Below are positions 26,636 through 35,165 of a stretch of DNA of 64,000 bases, in pieces. Made by a program: the position numbers and the translations under genes. Source of the stretch: JAPPFW01 sp965200835. GTDB lineage: Bacteria > Actinomycetota > Acidimicrobiia > Spongiisociales > Spongiisociaceae. Positions within the stretch are counted from its first letter, which is position 1. The number at the start of each line of letters is the position of its first letter. Location: NCBI GenBank assembly GCA_965200835.1, contig OZ241390.1, positions 248,001 through 312,000 on the forward strand, written 5' to 3'. The notes below the pieces were generated by a model that saw nothing but the letters and a program-made list of their open reading frames with translations, was not told the origin of the DNA and made no database searches.

Positions 26636-27984
26636 TGGATCGGGGAATCCTGGTCCGCGGGGCGTACGTCCTGACTTCGTCAGCCCCCGAGATGATCGAG
26701 GATGGAGCGGTTCGCATCGTGGGGGAAGTGATCGATGCGGTCGGATCGTGGGCCGAGCTGCGAGCGCTCCATCCTGACGATCGAGTCCACGGCAGCCGCA
26801 ACTCGATCGTCACACCCGGCTTCGTCAATACCCACGGACACTTCTCGGAAGGTCTGTTCACCGGCATTGCCGAGGATTACACCCTCTGGGAGTGGATCGA
26901 AGCGGTGATCAACCCCACCGCTCCTCACCACCACTACCAGACGGCGTACGTGGGGACGCTCCTGGCGGGCATCCAGATGCTGAGGACCGGCATCACAGTG
27001 GCCAGCGACATGTTCGTGTGCGACCCGGCCGACTCCCCGATCACCCCTGGGATAGTGCATGCCTTGGATGAGTTGGGGATGCGGGGAGTGGTGACCTTCG
27101 GCGCGGCCGACCGGAGGGGGGCATCGGTCTCGGCGATCGCCGAGGAACATGCCGCCCTGAGGGGGGCCTGCGAGGCCAGCCGGCTGTCTCGTTTCCGGGT
27201 GGGTATCGCTCTGCTGGGTGCCCAGTCACCCGAGCTGCTCGACAGCTCCCTGGCCCTGGCAGCCGACCACGGCAGCCACATTCACCTGCACGAGGTGCGG
27301 GAGGAGGTGACCGCCGTAAGGGCGGCCACCGGACGCACACCGATCGAGCAATGCGCCCATCTCGGGCTGTTCGATGCCCCGACCATCGCCGCCCATTGCG
27401 TGTGGGTGGACCACCACGACCGTGAGATCCTGGCCGAGCACCGGGTGGGTGTAGCCCACAATCCGGTCTCCAACATGATCCTCGCTTCCGGCGTGTGCCC
27501 CGTGCCCGAACTCCGCCGGATGGGTGTGGATGTTGGGATCGGGGTCGACGGCCCGGCCAGTAACGACCGCCAGGACATGCTGGAGGCGATCAAGCTGGCG
27601 GTCCTGATCCAGCGGGTCGACCGCCTCCGAGCCACCGCCCTCTCAGCCCGCGATGCCCTGGCGATGGCCACCATCGAGGGAGCCAGATCGTTACGGCTCG
27701 AAGAGGAAGTGGGTTCCCTGGAGCCCTCTAAACAAGCTGACCTGGTGGTATTCGACGGTTCGTCGCCTGCTCTGGCCAACATCCACGACCCGTTCCAGGC
27801 AGTCGTCTACTGTGCCGGCCCCCGAGAGATCTCCGAGGTATGGGTAGCAGGCTCCCGATCTGTGGCAGATGGGGAGGTAACCAGGGTAGATCCCACCGAC
27901 GTAGTACAACGGTCACGCCCCCTAGCCCGCCGGTTGGCCCAAGAAGCAGGCATCGGCCAACACTCGCTGCTCGCCCGAACCTGA
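26635..27984 (+). CDS. ATZ/TRZ-type amidohydrolase (N-heterocycle deaminase-like)
   Basis: 449 residues from the ATG at 26635. Metal-binding and catalytic motifs of subtype III amidohydrolases: VNTHGHFSEG (H67, H69), HIHLHEVREEV, TIAAHCVWV and GVDGPASNDRQDMLEAIKLA. Close relatives deaminate S-adenosylhomocysteine, methylthioadenosine, guanine, 8-oxoguanine or s-triazines; the ligand set fits a mononuclear metal deaminase. It is a clear paralogue of the hydrolase at 36751, with shared C-terminal VVYCAGPR. Direct neighbour of an NMT1/THI5-type importer. The true substrate is not shown by sequence. Confidence 0.85.
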   Translation: MDRGILVRGAYVLTSSAPEMIEDGAVRIVGEVIDAVGSWAELRALHPDDRVHGSRNSIVTPGFVNTHGHFSEGLFTGIAEDYTLWEWIEAVINPTAPHHHYQTAYVGTLLAGIQMLRTGITVASDMFVCDPADSPITPGIVHALDELGMRGVVTFGAADRRGASVSAIAEEHAALRGACEASRLSRFRVGIALLGAQSPELLDSSLALAADHGSHIHLHEVREEVTAVRAATGRTPIEQCAHLGLFDAPTIAAHCVWVDHHDREILAEHRVGVAHNPVSNMILASGVCPVPELRRMGVDVGIGVDGPASNDRQDMLEAIKLAVLIQRVDRLRATALSARDALAMATIEGARSLRLEEEVGSLEPSKQADLVVFDGSSPALANIHDPFQAVVYCAGPREISEVWVAGSRSVADGEVTRVDPTDVVQRSRPLARRLAQEAGIGQHSLLART

Positions 27985-28019
27985 CCAGAACGTCGGCTCA
28001 ATAGCTACCTCCCGGCTTG

Positions 28020-28460
28020 GCCGGCCTCAAGCGCGACTAGGTCGAACCCGGGACAGCCATGCAGGAAGGTGACCGCTTCGCCGGCTAGCAGGGTGTCCTC
28101 TACCGCGGGGGCCGGCCGTCAACCAGGTGGCTGGCCGCCCTTCCCGCCGGGAGACGTGTTGGATGGCCGCGCCCAACTCCATCAGCTCGTCCCGCCGGAT
28201 CGCATGGATCTCATCGACCGTGATAAGCAGTCCCGCCTGCTTGGGTTCGAGCACATCAGCCACATCCGTGATCGAGTCACCTAACGAAGGCAAATACTAA
28301 GGATCCGCCTCCTCGCGCCCTCTGCTGATACCCACGCCGCCGGATGACCCACTGGTAACCCTCGATCCGCGGGCGCTATCCAGAGCGGCCAGCAGCTCGC
28401 CGGAGGCCTGCGCGATGCGGCTCGGTAACGCCGCTGTCGAGGCAATCTCCTAGATCGCGA
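28020..28460 (-). pseudogene. Decayed fragment of the AAA ATPase found intact at 30887
   Basis: The minus strand matches bases about 31395-31825 of the intact ATPase gene. The clear stretch reads LEPKQAGLLITVDEIHAIRR with RDELMELGAAIQHVSRREG, then loses frame at about 28110. On the other side an in-frame stop and shifts separate the segment preceding the PSLGDSITDV part. Neither the P-loop part nor the C-terminal winged helix is present. It is thus a partial duplicate, on the same strand as the parent and 2.9 kb away, with the periplasmic-binding gene between the two copies. Confidence 0.8.
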
Positions 28461-28580
28461 GAAGGATGCCTGCGTGACTATGGGCCGGGCCGCTGCGGAC
28501 ACTGTGACGGCCGGAACGGTCCCGGTTGCCATTCCGTCCGCAGAAGCAGCTGCTCGCGATCGGCTGGCTGGCCCGCGAAA

Positions 28581-28612
28581 CGCCCCGCTGCCCTCCGGAG
28601 GGCAGCGGGGCG
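28581..28612 (-). terminator. Strong GC hairpin terminator
   Basis: CGCCCCGCTGCCCTC (28581-28595) pairs perfectly with GAGGGCAGCGGGGCG (28598-28612), a 15-bp stem. On the minus strand it lies 64 bases after the stop of the gene at 28676 and is followed by TTTCG, so it fits that gene's terminator. The plus side has no T-run. Confidence 0.7.
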
Positions 28613-28675
28613 TAAGGCGTTGGAGCTAGCGGGGCAGCATCCCCTATCTAAAGGACAACACGCCCGCCCCGCCGG

Positions 28676-30751
28676 TCAGGGCTGCAGCCTATTGACCTCG
28701 CGGTAGTTGCCATCAGCTCCCAATATGGTAAGACGCACCCTATCGGACCCCTGATTGTCGCCCGGGCCGTACTGGAGAGCGATGTCGTCGATGTCGACAG
28801 ATCCTGCATCGCGCAGCGCATCGAGGAAGCACTCCCGGCTGAGGTCCCGGCCACAGAGCTCGAGACCGGCGATGGCCAGTCGCCCGGCCAGACAGCCCTC
28901 GAGCGATGTGAAACCGGGTACCGCGTCGGGATCATACGCCGACAGCGCAGCCCGATAATTGCGAACCACCTGACTGCCCCGGTCATCGGGCAAAGGCGTC
29001 ACCTGAGTCACGTACACACCGGCACCGCTACGACCCAGCGCATCGGCCAGAGCCTCGCTGCCCACGAAGGACACGGCCATGAATACGGGATCCGGGTGCA
29101 GTTCGTCGCGCAGCATCTCGATGGCCGCGGCCGCCGGAGCGTAGGACCCGATGATGATGACCGCTTCGGGGTTTGCCTCCGCAATTTGAACCGCCGCCCG
29201 CTTCACCGCGCTGGTGTTCCTGGTGTAATACCCGGACGCCACCGGCTCCAGATCCCGGCGTGCCAAGGCCAGGCGCACGCCTTCCAGTCCGTCCGCGCCG
29301 TATGAATCACTTTGGTAGAGCACGGCCACACGAGTGATGCCCAAATCTTCGGTAAGGCGCTCTACCATCTCCTCGGTTTCCTGGTAATAGGAGGCGCGAT
29401 AGTTGACCACGTAGTCCAGCTCGCTGTCGCGCAGGAAATTGGCACCGGTAAATGGCCCGATGAAGGGTACGCCCTCCGTGGCCGCCACCGGAGAAGCGGA
29501 CATGGACGTGGGCGTTCCCACCGCTCCGATCAGGCCAAACACCCGGTCAAGACCGATCAGAGCCAAGGTGTTTCTAAAGGACCACTGGCTCTCATAACGG
29601 TCATCCCGCGTAACGAGTTGCAGTTGACGACCATGCACGCCGCCGTCCTCGTTAGCTTCCTGGAACGCAGCTTCGATACCGGCCGTCATCCCCAGACCTA
29701 ACCGGGCTGAAGGCCCGCTGTGAGCCGCTGACTGTCCGAACAAAACCATGTCACCGGATATGCCGGGAACGCGGTGCAATTGCTCAAGTGTTGGAACCGG
29801 CTGCGGGGTCTGCCCCTGCACTACCGCGACCAAAGCATGTACTTCGGCCAGCAGCAGGTTCAGCGTTTGCCGGTTGTCCGCGATCTGTCCTTTTTCGGTG
29901 GCAATCAGAGGCCGCCGCTGCCCCAGCATGTCGGAAAAGGCTTCGTCTCCCGTGTCGAGCGGCACATTGGCGAGTGAAATCAACTCAGGGTCCAGATAAG
30001 GACCGGGGTTCTCCTCCAGATATTGGGTGCTGTGGCGGAGGTGATTGGCTGCCGTGATGTAGGTATCCTCCACTATGCCTGCCGCCAGAGGATCGCTCAG
30101 CGTGGTTGACATGCCCACCAGGACCGACGTTGCAAGCGCGCTCTCCCGCATCAGATCCAGATGCGCTTGCCGCCGCGCGTCTTCGATCGAACTCAACTCG
30201 AGGTTCGTGCGCCTAAAACTCAACCGGTATTGGTTGTCGATCAACCCGTAGAAATTGCCGTCCGCGCTGCTGTTGCTTGCCTGAATCAACCCGTATCCCT
30301 GAGCGAGCACATTGTCCCTGATCTGAAAAGTCTGTAACAAGACTCGATACAGTCCGGGCCGGCCAGCCAGGATCTCATCCGTGGTGGATGCCAGCCGGTT
30401 CACGAGGGCCTCAATACGATCAACCCGGTCGTCGTAGCCCTTTCCGCGCAGGGTAGCCAGATGTCGCTCCAGCTCAGCCTTCCGGCTAGCGACCGCGGCG
30501 TGGACGGCACTATCAGGTCTCCAGGTAACTCCGGTCTCGACAGAGTGCTCCATGAACAGGGAGCTGGCGTGAGCTGAAATCGACAGCGCGGCAGTCATAA
30601 CCTCAGCATCACTGCCAGGTGTATCCTCAGCGTTCTCTTGAGCGCTCACTTGCCCGGCCGAGAACCACCAGACTCCCACCACTACTGCCGTCACTGCGAC
30701 AATGCCCAGCAGCCACCGCATCGACGCGTTACCGACTGAACTCAAGTTCAT
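28676..30751 (-). CDS. Membrane-anchored Peripla_BP_6-type binding protein with helical sensor-like N-terminal domain
   Basis: 691 residues from the ATG at 30751, three bases after GGAGGGG. One transmembrane helix (about 12-34, WLLGIVAVTAVVVGVWWF), then about 300 residues of helical character (repeated E/L/R patterns such as KAELERHLATLRGK and DRVDRIEALVNRLA) like the extracytoplasmic bundle of TorS-type sensors. From about residue 315 comes a leucine/isoleucine/valine-binding protein domain: GPSARLGLGMTAGIEAAFQEANEDGGVHG, LIGAVGTPTSMSASPVAATEGVPFIGPFTGA, and VAVLYQSDSYGADGLEGV. No kinase, GGDEF, methyl-acceptor or permease domain follows. It may be a stand-alone receptor whose partner lies elsewhere. 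It has its own promoter region (30752-30886) and terminator. Confidence 0.75.
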   Translation of the reverse strand: MNLSSVGNASMRWLLGIVAVTAVVVGVWWFSAGQVSAQENAEDTPGSDAEVMTAALSISAHASSLFMEHSVETGVTWRPDSAVHAAVASRKAELERHLATLRGKGYDDRVDRIEALVNRLASTTDEILAGRPGLYRVLLQTFQIRDNVLAQGYGLIQASNSSADGNFYGLIDNQYRLSFRRTNLELSSIEDARRQAHLDLMRESALATSVLVGMSTTLSDPLAAGIVEDTYITAANHLRHSTQYLEENPGPYLDPELISLANVPLDTGDEAFSDMLGQRRPLIATEKGQIADNRQTLNLLLAEVHALVAVVQGQTPQPVPTLEQLHRVPGISGDMVLFGQSAAHSGPSARLGLGMTAGIEAAFQEANEDGGVHGRQLQLVTRDDRYESQWSFRNTLALIGLDRVFGLIGAVGTPTSMSASPVAATEGVPFIGPFTGANFLRDSELDYVVNYRASYYQETEEMVERLTEDLGITRVAVLYQSDSYGADGLEGVRLALARRDLEPVASGYYTRNTSAVKRAAVQIAEANPEAVIIIGSYAPAAAAIEMLRDELHPDPVFMAVSFVGSEALADALGRSGAGVYVTQVTPLPDDRGSQVVRNYRAALSAYDPDAVPGFTSLEGCLAGRLAIAGLELCGRDLSRECFLDALRDAGSVDIDDIALQYGPGDNQGSDRVRLTILGADGNYREVNRLQP

Positions 30752-30886
30752 ACTCCCCTCCAATGTTGCTCAGAGCTAGACGACTGCGCGACTAGCACCC
30801 AACGCCGGGTAGTAGTCCGTGTGAGTTGAGCCGGGAGTTCGAACCTTCGGATCAGTCCCTACGTATTTTGGTGTGAACTTGACCCA

Positions 30887-32032
30887 TCAGAGCAGCTCCG
30901 GGGATGAGCGTAGCCACGCTCTGGTAGCCGGGTGGGTGAAGTTTAGCCGACCTCTGGCCGGTGAGATGGCCATGCCCGACTTGATAAGGCGATTGCGATA
31001 TACACCTACGTATCCGCTGGTGACCCCGAGGCGGGCGGCCAGGTCGGCTACTCGCGAAGCTCCGTCGTCCTTAGCCATTGCCAGGGCAAGCTTTCGGTCG
31101 ACATCCGATAGGTCGCTCCATAATGGCTTCAGGACCATGCGAATCATCTGTTCGCCCGCGGCAGTCACGCCCCGCGCCACTTCATCACTTCCTAGCACTC
31201 CCACCGGGTCCTCAGCGGCAGACTGTTGGATCTGTCGCTCTCGCGCGGCCTCCCACGTGTGGAATCCAACGAGCTGTAACATGAACGGGTAACCGCCGAT
31301 CGCGGTTACCGCGCTGTCCAGCGCTTGTTGGTCGATGGCAACGCCAGTTCGTTTCAGCGGTTCGACCAGTCCGTGCGAAACTTCGGAACTCCTCAGCCGA
31401 CCAAGGTCGAAGCGGGGACAGCGATGTAGGAGGGTGACCGCTTCGTCGGCTAGCAACGTCTCCTCCACCGACGGTAGGCCGGCCATCAGCAAGGCGACCA
31501 GCCGCTCTTCCCGCCGGGCGACGTGCTGGATGGTCGCGCCCAACTCCATGAGCTCGGCCCGCCGGATCGCGTGCAACTCATCGACCGTGATCAGCAGTCC
31601 GGCACCTTTGGGTTCTAGCGCATCAGCCAGCTCAGTGATGGAATCGCGCAACGAAGGCTGATACCCGAGATCCGCGTCATCGCGCTCTATGCCGATACCC
31701 ACGCCGAAGGCTGACCGACTGCTGACCCTCGGTCCACGGCCGCGATCCTGGCCAGCTAGCAGCCGCCCGGCTGCCTGAGTTATGCGACTCGGTACCGACG
31801 GTGTCGAGGCGCTCTCCGAGATCGTGAGCCAGCCGAGACTCCTGGCCTTCTCCTCCATGGCATTGAGCAACACCGTCTTGCCAACGCCTCTCACTCCCAG
31901 CAGAAAGGACGTGAAGGCCGGGTGCCTGGGACCGACGGCCAGGGCGATGCCCAGCTCAGCGAGGATGTCTTCGCGCCCGACGAGTACGCTGGGAGAGATG
32001 CCAAAAGCCGGGGAGAACGGATTGCTTAGCAC
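30887..32032 (-). CDS. AAA/STAND-type ATPase with C-terminal winged helix
   Basis: 381 residues. N-terminal VGREDILAELG box of ORC/archaeal-ATPase-like proteins, Walker A LGVRGVGKTVLL near residue 45-56, Walker B LLITVDELHAIRR, and a sensor-like arginine region. The last 80 residues form a helix-turn-helix (SRVADLAARLGVTSGYVGVYRNRLIKSG). Such proteins are common in actinobacterial genomes, often as one-gene toxins of unknown target or regulators; their job is not known here. A decayed partial copy lies at 28020-28460. The divergent gene-free region upstream has two TATAAT boxes. Confidence 0.75.
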   Translation of the reverse strand: MLSNPFSPAFGISPSVLVGREDILAELGIALAVGPRHPAFTSFLLGVRGVGKTVLLNAMEEKARSLGWLTISESASTPSVPSRITQAAGRLLAGQDRGRGPRVSSRSAFGVGIGIERDDADLGYQPSLRDSITELADALEPKGAGLLITVDELHAIRRAELMELGATIQHVARREERLVALLMAGLPSVEETLLADEAVTLLHRCPRFDLGRLRSSEVSHGLVEPLKRTGVAIDQQALDSAVTAIGGYPFMLQLVGFHTWEAARERQIQQSAAEDPVGVLGSDEVARGVTAAGEQMIRMVLKPLWSDLSDVDRKLALAMAKDDGASRVADLAARLGVTSGYVGVYRNRLIKSGMAISPARGRLNFTHPATRAWLRSSPELL

Positions 32033-32096
32033 TACTCACTACCCCTCTGCGAGAAACTGACCGTGCGTTACCCTTCCTCCCGGTTCATCACCCACA

Positions 32097-32127
32097 TTTA
32101 TAATCTTTGTCATCTTTATAATCTTTG
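32097..32127. repeat. Two 13-bp AT-rich direct repeats containing TATAAT
   Basis: TTTATAATCTTTG occurs at 32097-32109 and again at 32115-32127, 18 bases apart, in otherwise GC-rich DNA between two minus-strand genes. On the plus strand each contains a perfect TATAAT. On the minus strand, which carries both genes, the repeats read CAAAGATTATAAA. They could be tandem regulator sites or promoter elements for the ATPase (start 32032); no matching -35 with good spacing is clear. Confidence 0.5.
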
Positions 32128-32201
32128 CGCGTTGGAGGTCCGGGCTGGTCCGTCGGGGGGCTGTGGACTTGTCCGGGTCCGAACCTGGGCACAATCCGAA
32201 G

Positions 32202-33218
32202 TTATGTCCAGAACGACGCTTTCGTCGCGGGTTGGTCGTCGCTAGCCCCGTCGTGCCGGATGATCAGTGTGCGGTGCGGGTAGGGCATCTCGATGCCAGC
32301 GGCGTCCAGAGCTTCTTTGATCCGGAGACGCAGCTCGCGTTCGGTTCGCCACTGGGTGGATGACCGGGTCTTGGCTCGTACCCGTATCAAGATTCCCGAC
32401 TCGCCCAGGGACTGGATACCTTTGACCTGGGGAGGTTCGGACAGTTCGTCCTCACCCCATTCCGGGTCCTCCCACATCTCCACACCCGCCTGCCGGATAA
32501 CTTCCATGGCTTGCCGTAGATCACAGTCATAAGAGACTTCGACATCGATCTGGGCTCGCGCCCACAACAGCGAATAGTTACCCAGATAGTCGATCTTCCC
32601 GTTGGGTACCGTCCATACCACTCCCTGACGGGTCCGTATAGAGGTCGATCTCAGGGTTACCTTTTCCACGGTACCGCGACCCTTTCCGAAGTCGATATCG
32701 TCCCCGACGCTGTAGATGTCTTCGATCATGATGAAGAGACCGCTCAAGAAGTCCCTCACTATCGACTGAGCGCCGAACCCGATGGCGATACCGACAATTC
32801 CGGCTCCGGCGATCAGCGGCCCGAGATTGACATTCATTTGCCCCAGGGCCAGTAGCACGGTGATCGTCCATACCCCGGTCAGAGCCACACTTCGCAAAAC
32901 GGTGGCGAGGGTTTCCGCTCTAGCCTTTAGCCGGATCTCCTCGGCGCCTTGCGAGACGGTTGGATCACGGCCCACATCTCGGAGGGAGGGCCGCTGCAGC
33001 CGTTCGGTAAAGCGTTGCAGGGCGCGCCTGATAATCCGGGTAACTATCCACCCACCCAGCAGGACTAGGAACACGGTCAGGCCACGCTCTATGAACCAGA
33101 TCGACCCTTCCGCCAGCAGCCTGCTGCCGGTCGCACGATAGACGGCCTCACAAACGAAGCCGCCTTGCGCGCCACACACCATCGAAGCGTCACTGGATTG
33201 CTGAGCCATTGGGATCAT
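32202..33218 (-). CDS. MscS-family small-conductance mechanosensitive channel
   Basis: 338 residues. Transmembrane helices at about 30-52 and 100-122, and the pore helix GAGIVGIAIGFGAQSIVRDFLSGLFIMIEDIYSVGD, which holds the Gly-rich packing and the start of the beta domain. The beta domain follows (GTVEKVTLRSTSIRTRQGVVWTVPNG), then a C-terminal alpha/beta domain ending in PYPHRTL. These channels open under membrane tension to release solutes during osmotic downshock. An ATG at 33209 is an alternative start. It is alone in its unit. Confidence 0.92.
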   Translation of the reverse strand: MIPMAQQSSDASMVCGAQGGFVCEAVYRATGSRLLAEGSIWFIERGLTVFLVLLGGWIVTRIIRRALQRFTERLQRPSLRDVGRDPTVSQGAEEIRLKARAETLATVLRSVALTGVWTITVLLALGQMNVNLGPLIAGAGIVGIAIGFGAQSIVRDFLSGLFIMIEDIYSVGDDIDFGKGRGTVEKVTLRSTSIRTRQGVVWTVPNGKIDYLGNYSLLWARAQIDVEVSYDCDLRQAMEVIRQAGVEMWEDPEWGEDELSEPPQVKGIQSLGESGILIRVRAKTRSSTQWRTERELRLRIKEALDAAGIEMPYPHRTLIIRHDGASDDQPATKASFWT

Positions 33219-33303
33219 GAGAGAAGGCCTGTCGATTGGCTTCGGTAATACGTTGGAAGGTCGAGGCGGAAGGTGATTCTAGCCCTGTGTGCCATCTGTG
33301 TGC

Positions 33304-34197
33304 CTACTCGGCCGGAGTCTGTTCGATCCTCAACCGGAAAGTCCGGGCGGAGTGCTGATCCAGGGTCCAATCCACCAGGATCACCTCGGGCAGCCTGGCC
33401 CGCTGGACGTCCGACAGCCCGAGGGCGCGAGTGGTTACCAGGACATCGTCGGAATCCAGGCGGGGGAGGCTGCCGGCACCTGCCACATAGGTGTCTATCC
33501 GGCCAGCGAAGTACTGGCGGACCAGGGAGGAAACCCGTTCGATCCCTCGCTTCATCGGCAGGACCACCACCACCCGGCGGCCGGGATCGAGCCTGGCGAT
33601 GCGATGCAGGGCGTCGGCAGTGGGGACGAAGTTGAGCTCCACCACCCGATCTAGACCCGGTGATCGGGCAGCGATGTCAGCTAGGTGGAAGAGGGGCGCA
33701 GCAACCACATCGAACTGTTCCGGCCAGTCATCACCCAGCTCGGCAAGAAGGATCCTCTGGACGGTGACACCGGTGGCGTTCTCGACCATCCGGGACATGC
33801 GATCCAGATCGAACGCATTGCACTCGACGAAGGCCACCCTGGGGGAATGTGGGGTTTCGGTCAACTCATCCTGGAACATGCGAGCGATCATCGGCCGGTC
33901 ATATCCGGCCGCCAGCCCTCGGGAGACGATGCGGGCCATGTCAGTACGGATCTGGGCTTCCGTTTCGATCCCAGTTGCTCGAGTGGCCGTAACGAAGGAG
34001 CCCCTCCGTTCCTCGGTGCGTACCAGCCCGTCAGCCGCCAGCCGCCTGAGGGCCCGGCTTACGGTCGAGGGATTGGATTCCAGCTCCCGAGCCAGGGCAC
34101 GGCAGGAGGGGAGCCGTGAACCCAGCGGGAAGGCGCCGGATCCGAGGCGCTCCAGCAACAGGAGGTAGATGTCGCCCACCGACCGGGCGGGGCTCAT
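33304..34197 (-). CDS. GntR-family transcriptional regulator, last gene of the 12-gene operon
   Basis: 297 residues. Winged helix-turn-helix at about 5-72 (LGSRLPSCRALARELESNPSTVSRALRRLAADGLV), then a C-terminal half from about residue 110 with alternating strands and helices (VAFVECNAFDLDRMSRMV, FDVVAAPLFHLADIA) which resembles a periplasmic-binding-like ligand domain rather than FadR or aminotransferase types. The stop of the methyltransferase overlaps its ATG (ATGA), so it is made together with the pathway enzymes. By position it is the probable regulator of the operon; the inducer may be a pathway compound. Confidence 0.75.
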   Translation of the reverse strand: MSPARSVGDIYLLLLERLGSGAFPLGSRLPSCRALARELESNPSTVSRALRRLAADGLVRTEERRGSFVTATRATGIETEAQIRTDMARIVSRGLAAGYDRPMIARMFQDELTETPHSPRVAFVECNAFDLDRMSRMVENATGVTVQRILLAELGDDWPEQFDVVAAPLFHLADIAARSPGLDRVVELNFVPTADALHRIARLDPGRRVVVVLPMKRGIERVSSLVRQYFAGRIDTYVAGAGSLPRLDSDDVLVTTRALGLSDVQRARLPEVILVDWTLDQHSARTFRLRIEQTPAE

Positions 34198-35165
34198 GGC
34201 TTCCTCGCCACATACACCGTCAGCGGTTCGCCATAGGGCAACAACTCGGTGTCTCCGAATCCGGCCTCACTCAGCATGGCTTCCAGAGCTGCTCGCGAGT
34301 GAGCAGCCCCTCCGGTCTCCACCCGCATCATCAGATCGAAGAGCGGGCCGAATGCACCGGGTCCGCGGTCGGAGGCAAAGTCGTTCACCACCACCACCCC
34401 GCCGGGCACGAGGGCGTTGCGGACCCGCAATAGGAGGTCGACACATCTCTCCGGCGCCAGGTCATGCAGGAGGTGGGAGACAAGCGCCGCATCCATCGTG
34501 TTCGGGCGGATGCCACATGATGGGTGGTCGAACAGGTCGACTCCGATGATCGACACCCCGGTTCCGGCCAGGCGTTCGGATGCCCACTCCCCCACCTGCG
34601 GCAGGTCCACCAGCGTGACCTCCGACCCAGCCCCCTGCAGGAGGCGGGAGTAGGTACCCAGCCCTCCTCCCACGTCCAGCACCCGGCGGCCGGGTGCCAG
34701 CACATCGGCGTCTTCGAGCGGCGGACCTCCGATCCGGGCCAGCACGTCGAGTGCTTTAAGGAAGGCGAGAGCTTGTTCCGGCCGGTTGCCAAGCATCGTC
34801 TTCCATGAGTCCATGGTTGGGCGGCCCGAGCGGATCACCCGGCCGAGATTCATCCAGGCCTCTGCAAAGACGCCTTCCTTGGCGACCACCAGCGCCATGT
34901 CACCACCCCGGCCGAGCCGCCGTGCGGTGTAAGCGGTGGCGGCGTAGCCCCGGCTGCTCCTCTCCACCAGGCCGAACGAGCACAATGCCTCCAGCAGAGC
35001 AGCCAGGTTGGAACCATCGACGGACAACTCCCGGGCCAGGTCATCCGGATCCGCAGGGACTTCCCCGAGCGTCTCGAATATGCCCAGGCGCTGGGCGGTG
35101 GTTATCGCGGCTGCCGGTTGGTAACCGGTGATCAGCTCGATCAGCTGGCCGTCGTGCTCGATCAT
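34194..35165 (-). CDS. SAM-dependent O-methyltransferase (hydroxyindole/caffeate type)
   Basis: 323 residues. N-terminal dimerisation winged helix (ITGYQPAAAITTAQRLGIFETLG, residues 10-32), then the Rossmann SAM site RRVLDVGGGLGTYSRLLQ with VTLVDLP and the DAALVSHLLHDLAPE active-site helix with the catalytic His-type position HDL. Members methylate small aromatic or polyketide hydroxyls. It is coupled by ATGA to the oxidoreductase upstream and the GntR gene downstream. A methyltransferase at the end of a chiefly hydrolytic operon is unexpected in a purely catabolic route. Confidence 0.8.
   Translation of the reverse strand: MIEHDGQLIELITGYQPAAAITTAQRLGIFETLGEVPADPDDLARELSVDGSNLAALLEALCSFGLVERSSRGYAATAYTARRLGRGGDMALVVAKEGVFAEAWMNLGRVIRSGRPTMDSWKTMLGNRPEQALAFLKALDVLARIGGPPLEDADVLAPGRRVLDVGGGLGTYSRLLQGAGSEVTLVDLPQVGEWASERLAGTGVSIIGVDLFDHPSCGIRPNTMDAALVSHLLHDLAPERCVDLLLRVRNALVPGGVVVVNDFASDRGPGAFGPLFDLMMRVETGGAAHSRAALEAMLSEAGFGDTELLPYGEPLTVYVARKP

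Noticed and set aside
30832..30865. GTTCGAAC-like stretch that recalls a tRNA T-loop
   Set aside because: The flanking bases do not form the T-stem, and no acceptor, D or anticodon arm could be found around it.
32097..32127. The pair of AT-rich repeats as a CRISPR or phage attachment site
   Set aside because: Only two copies, no spacers of regular length, no cas genes and no integrase or tRNA near.
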